From the NCBI GenBank assembly GCA_039815365.1, contig JBCBZK010000173.1, positions 1 through 5,995 of the forward strand: a stretch of DNA of 5,995 nucleotides, given 5' to 3'. The position numbers were made by a program, and so were the translations under genes. Shown one piece after another: positions 5,793 to 5,995 of the stretch. Under the pieces are notes generated by a model. It did not search any database. It saw nothing but the letters and a program-made list of their open reading frames with translations, and had not been told where the DNA came from. The DNA is from CALBPI01 sp039815365. Its GTDB lineage: Bacteria > Pseudomonadota > Gammaproteobacteria > Steroidobacterales > Woeseiaceae. Positions within the stretch are counted from its first letter, which is position 1. Each line of letters starts with the position of its first letter.

Positions 5793-5995
5793 ATGAACGT
5801 ATCCGCGCGCACCGTGCCTAGTGATCCGGTGCATGGGCTTGCGTTCGGATTCGCTGCTGGCCTCGCACCAAGAGCGCCGGGTACAGCAGGCAGTGTCTGG
5901 GGTATTTTGCTTGCTTCGCTTACCGTTTCGTTGGGTTGGCAACTAGAACTGTTGATTGCCGTGATTATTTCTCTGACAGGTATTTGGATTTGCGG
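5793..5995 (+). CDS. pgpA: Phosphatidylglycerophosphatase A, N-terminal part (3' end outside window)
   Basis: PgpA is an inner-membrane phosphatase that dephosphorylates phosphatidylglycerophosphate to phosphatidylglycerol. Only 67 codons are in the window. They begin MNVSARTVPSDPVHGLAFGF and contain the family signature GLAFGFAAGLAPRAPGTAGS (15-34), the counterpart of the E. coli LLAVGFGSGLSPIVPGTMGS stretch. Hydrophobic segments follow at about 35-47 and 53-67. The acidic catalytic residues lie further downstream, outside the window. The ATG at 5793 is 10 bases after the thiL stop. An ATG at 5779 overlapping the thiL stop is in another frame and ends within six codons. The upstream AAGAA at 5784-5788 is a weak Shine-Dalgarno at best. 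thiL-pgpA adjacency is standard in gammaproteobacteria. Confidence 0.93.
   Translation, partial: MNVSARTVPSDPVHGLAFGFAAGLAPRAPGTAGSVWGILLASLTVSLGWQLELLIAVIISLTGIWIC

Noticed and set aside
5691..5942. Minus-strand open frame across the thiL-pgpA junction
   Set aside because: The + strand of this stretch encodes the ThiL C-terminus and the PgpA signature, and the antisense product resembles nothing I know.

Overview
This window is a compact, single-strand housekeeping operon segment, almost certainly from a gammaproteobacterium. The order glyA-nrdR-ribD-ribE-ribB(A/X)-ribH-nusB-thiL-pgpA, with thiL and pgpA directly behind nusB, is the arrangement familiar from that class. The protein sequences track the E. 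coli families closely (for example NrdR is colinear with the 149-residue E. coli protein until a C-terminal tail). I would not name a genus. Base composition is moderately GC-rich and looks uniform. I see no mobile element, tRNA, rRNA, CRISPR or phage-like segment.

Layout, all on the + strand: the 3' end of glyA (1-434); nrdR (450-980); ribD (993-2093); ribE, riboflavin synthase (2121-2774); a ribB-led fusion with a degenerate GTP cyclohydrolase II-like domain, ribBX type (2795-3937); ribH (3944-4408); nusB (4408-4857, overlapping ribH by one base); thiL (4874-5782); and the 5' end of pgpA (5793 to the window end). The gaps between genes are 15, 12, 27, 20, 6, -1, 16 and 10 bases. I found no terminator, convincing internal promoter or riboswitch in them, so the segment reads as one transcription unit or a tail-to-head run of coupled genes.

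Functionally, four proteins cover most of riboflavin synthesis. RibD deaminates and reduces the pyrimidine intermediate, the RibB domain makes dihydroxybutanone phosphate from ribulose 5-phosphate, RibH joins the two branches to lumazine, and RibE dismutates lumazine to riboflavin. The committed GTP cyclohydrolase II step is not supplied here: the RibA-like half of the fusion has lost its zinc cysteines and catalytic loop, so a separate ribA is expected elsewhere. GlyA feeds one-carbon units, NrdR controls ribonucleotide reductase genes, NusB acts in transcription antitermination, ThiL makes thiamine diphosphate and PgpA works in phosphatidylglycerol synthesis.

I looked for an undescribed system and did not find one. 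The observations worth a second look are the degenerate RibA-like domain, a variant motif in the RibD deaminase site, glycine-to-alanine changes in NusB, a 27-residue NrdR tail, and the absence of an FMN riboswitch inside the rib cluster.
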